From positions 22,645 through 86,644 of the forward strand of contig JASJDM010000015.1 of NCBI GenBank assembly GCA_030065125.1: a stretch of DNA of 64,000 nt. Reading direction: 5' to 3'. Position numbers and translations under genes: made by a program. The notes below the pieces were generated by a model. The model saw nothing but the letters and a program-made list of their open reading frames with translations, was not told where the DNA came from and searched no databases. Origin of the DNA: Lysobacterales bacterium. Its GTDB lineage: Bacteria > Pseudomonadota > Gammaproteobacteria > Xanthomonadales > SZUA-38. Shown in pieces: positions 63,482-64,000 of the stretch (positions are counted from its first letter, which is position 1; every line of letters starts with the position of its first letter).

Positions 63482-64000
63482 TTACCAGGAACCGGTTTCG
63501 CGATAGTTCTCCACGCAGGCCTTGAACTCGGCCTCGATCTCGTCGTTCCAGGCGCCGGTTTCGTTGACCTTGCTGGCCAGGTCGGCGTAGCTGGACTTCA
63601 TGTGCTCGTGCAGGCCCTGCTCGAAGCTGAGGATCTGGTCCATGTCCAGGTCATCCAGGAAGCCTTCGTTGACCGCATACAGCGACAGGGCCATTTCAGC
63701 CACGCTCAGCGGGCTGTACTGGGGCTGCTTCATCAGTTCGGTAACCCGCTGACCGCGCTCCAGCTGACGCCGGGTGGTGTCGTCCAGGTCCGATGCAAAC
63801 TGGGCAAACGCCGCCAGTTCCCGGAACTGGGCCAGTGCCAGTCGCACACCGCCGCCGAGCTTCTTGATGATCTTGGTCTGGGCTGAACCACCCACCCGGG
63901 ATACCGACAGACCCGCGTTGATAGCAGGGCGGATACCGGCGTTGAACAGGTCGGTTTCCAGGAAGATCTGGCCGTCGGTGATGGAGATCACGTTGGTGGG
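63482..64000 (-). CDS. atpA: ATP synthase F1 alpha subunit, C-terminal part
   Basis: The last 172 codons are visible; the gene continues past the window edge and the start is outside. [34 protein letters not shown] and the helical C-terminal domain match alpha subunits. The nucleotide-binding P-loop lies beyond the window. Confidence 0.97.
   Translation of the reverse strand, partial: PTNVISITDGQIFLETDLFNAGIRPAINAGLSVSRVGGSAQTKIIKKLGGGVRLALAQFRELAAFAQFASDLDDTTRRQLERGQRVTELMKQPQYSPLSVAEMALSLYAVNEGFLDDLDMDQILSFEQGLHEHMKSSYADLASKVNETGAWNDEIEAEFKACVENYRETGSW

Overview
The window is a 64 kb, GC-rich bacterial chromosome segment that reads as Gammaproteobacteria. Its right end carries an F1 ATP synthase block (atpA-G-D-C, leftward) linked through inorganic pyrophosphatase and small envelope genes to glmU, a linkage typical of that class. 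A DUF1631 protein, an ECF sigma factor paired with a Ser/Thr kinase-TPR protein, and an attC-like cassette cluster fit an environmental, possibly uncultured marine gammaproteobacterium. The family-level placement is inference. No rRNA or tRNA gene was recognised.

Layout. 1-4035: the end of a fumarylacetoacetase gene, a spacer with two opposed arrays of 23-bp hairpin repeats, then a selD-selU-GST operon for 2-selenouridine in tRNA. 4032-42159: a long, very compact accessory catabolic region. It holds an acyl-CoA dehydrogenase and a Ser/Thr dehydratase-like enzyme; a GntR/FCD regulator with two TTGTATACAA-type operators; two CaiB/BaiF CoA-transferases; an HMG-CoA-synthase-like condensing enzyme; a LeuC/LeuD-like hydro-lyase; an HMG-CoA-lyase-like enzyme; a TRAP transporter; an acyl-CoA synthetase; a Baeyer-Villiger-type monooxygenase; VOC proteins; a nitrilase-fold protein; MFS carriers; a methyltransferase; a hybrid histidine kinase; a tandem alpha/beta hydrolase with an FAD-linked oxidase; an MDR oxidoreductase; a carboxymuconolactone-decarboxylase-like protein; and alanine racemase. 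42267-46089: an MFS carrier and the ahpC-ahpF peroxide-reducing pair.

46164-48020 is an AT-richer island of small minus-strand genes separated by attC-like sites, with no integrase in the window. It includes an intact DUF2283 gene next to a frameshifted DUF4258 partner. 48211-56127 holds a diguanylate cyclase, the kinase/ECF pair, glyoxalase I and a DUF1631 protein. 56165-64000 is the glmU-ppa-atp region, with hairpins and a perfect 33-bp inverted repeat in its gene-free stretch.

How the genes work together. The strongest candidate for an undescribed pathway is the 7-19 kb block. There a TRAP importer, two CoA-transferases, a LeuCD-type (de)hydratase and an HMG-CoA-lyase-like enzyme could import a branched dicarboxylate or hydroxy acid, activate it to a CoA ester, rearrange it and cleave it. 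The leuC-like promoter region and the caiB/HMG-lyase intergenic region share an 11-bp element, which suggests joint control. Several enzymes of the wider cluster keep their fold but lack a canonical catalytic residue (tandem hydrolase, nitrilase, amidohydrolase, two VOC proteins), hinting at unusual chemistry or non-catalytic roles. All pathway statements are inferences from family membership and gene order.
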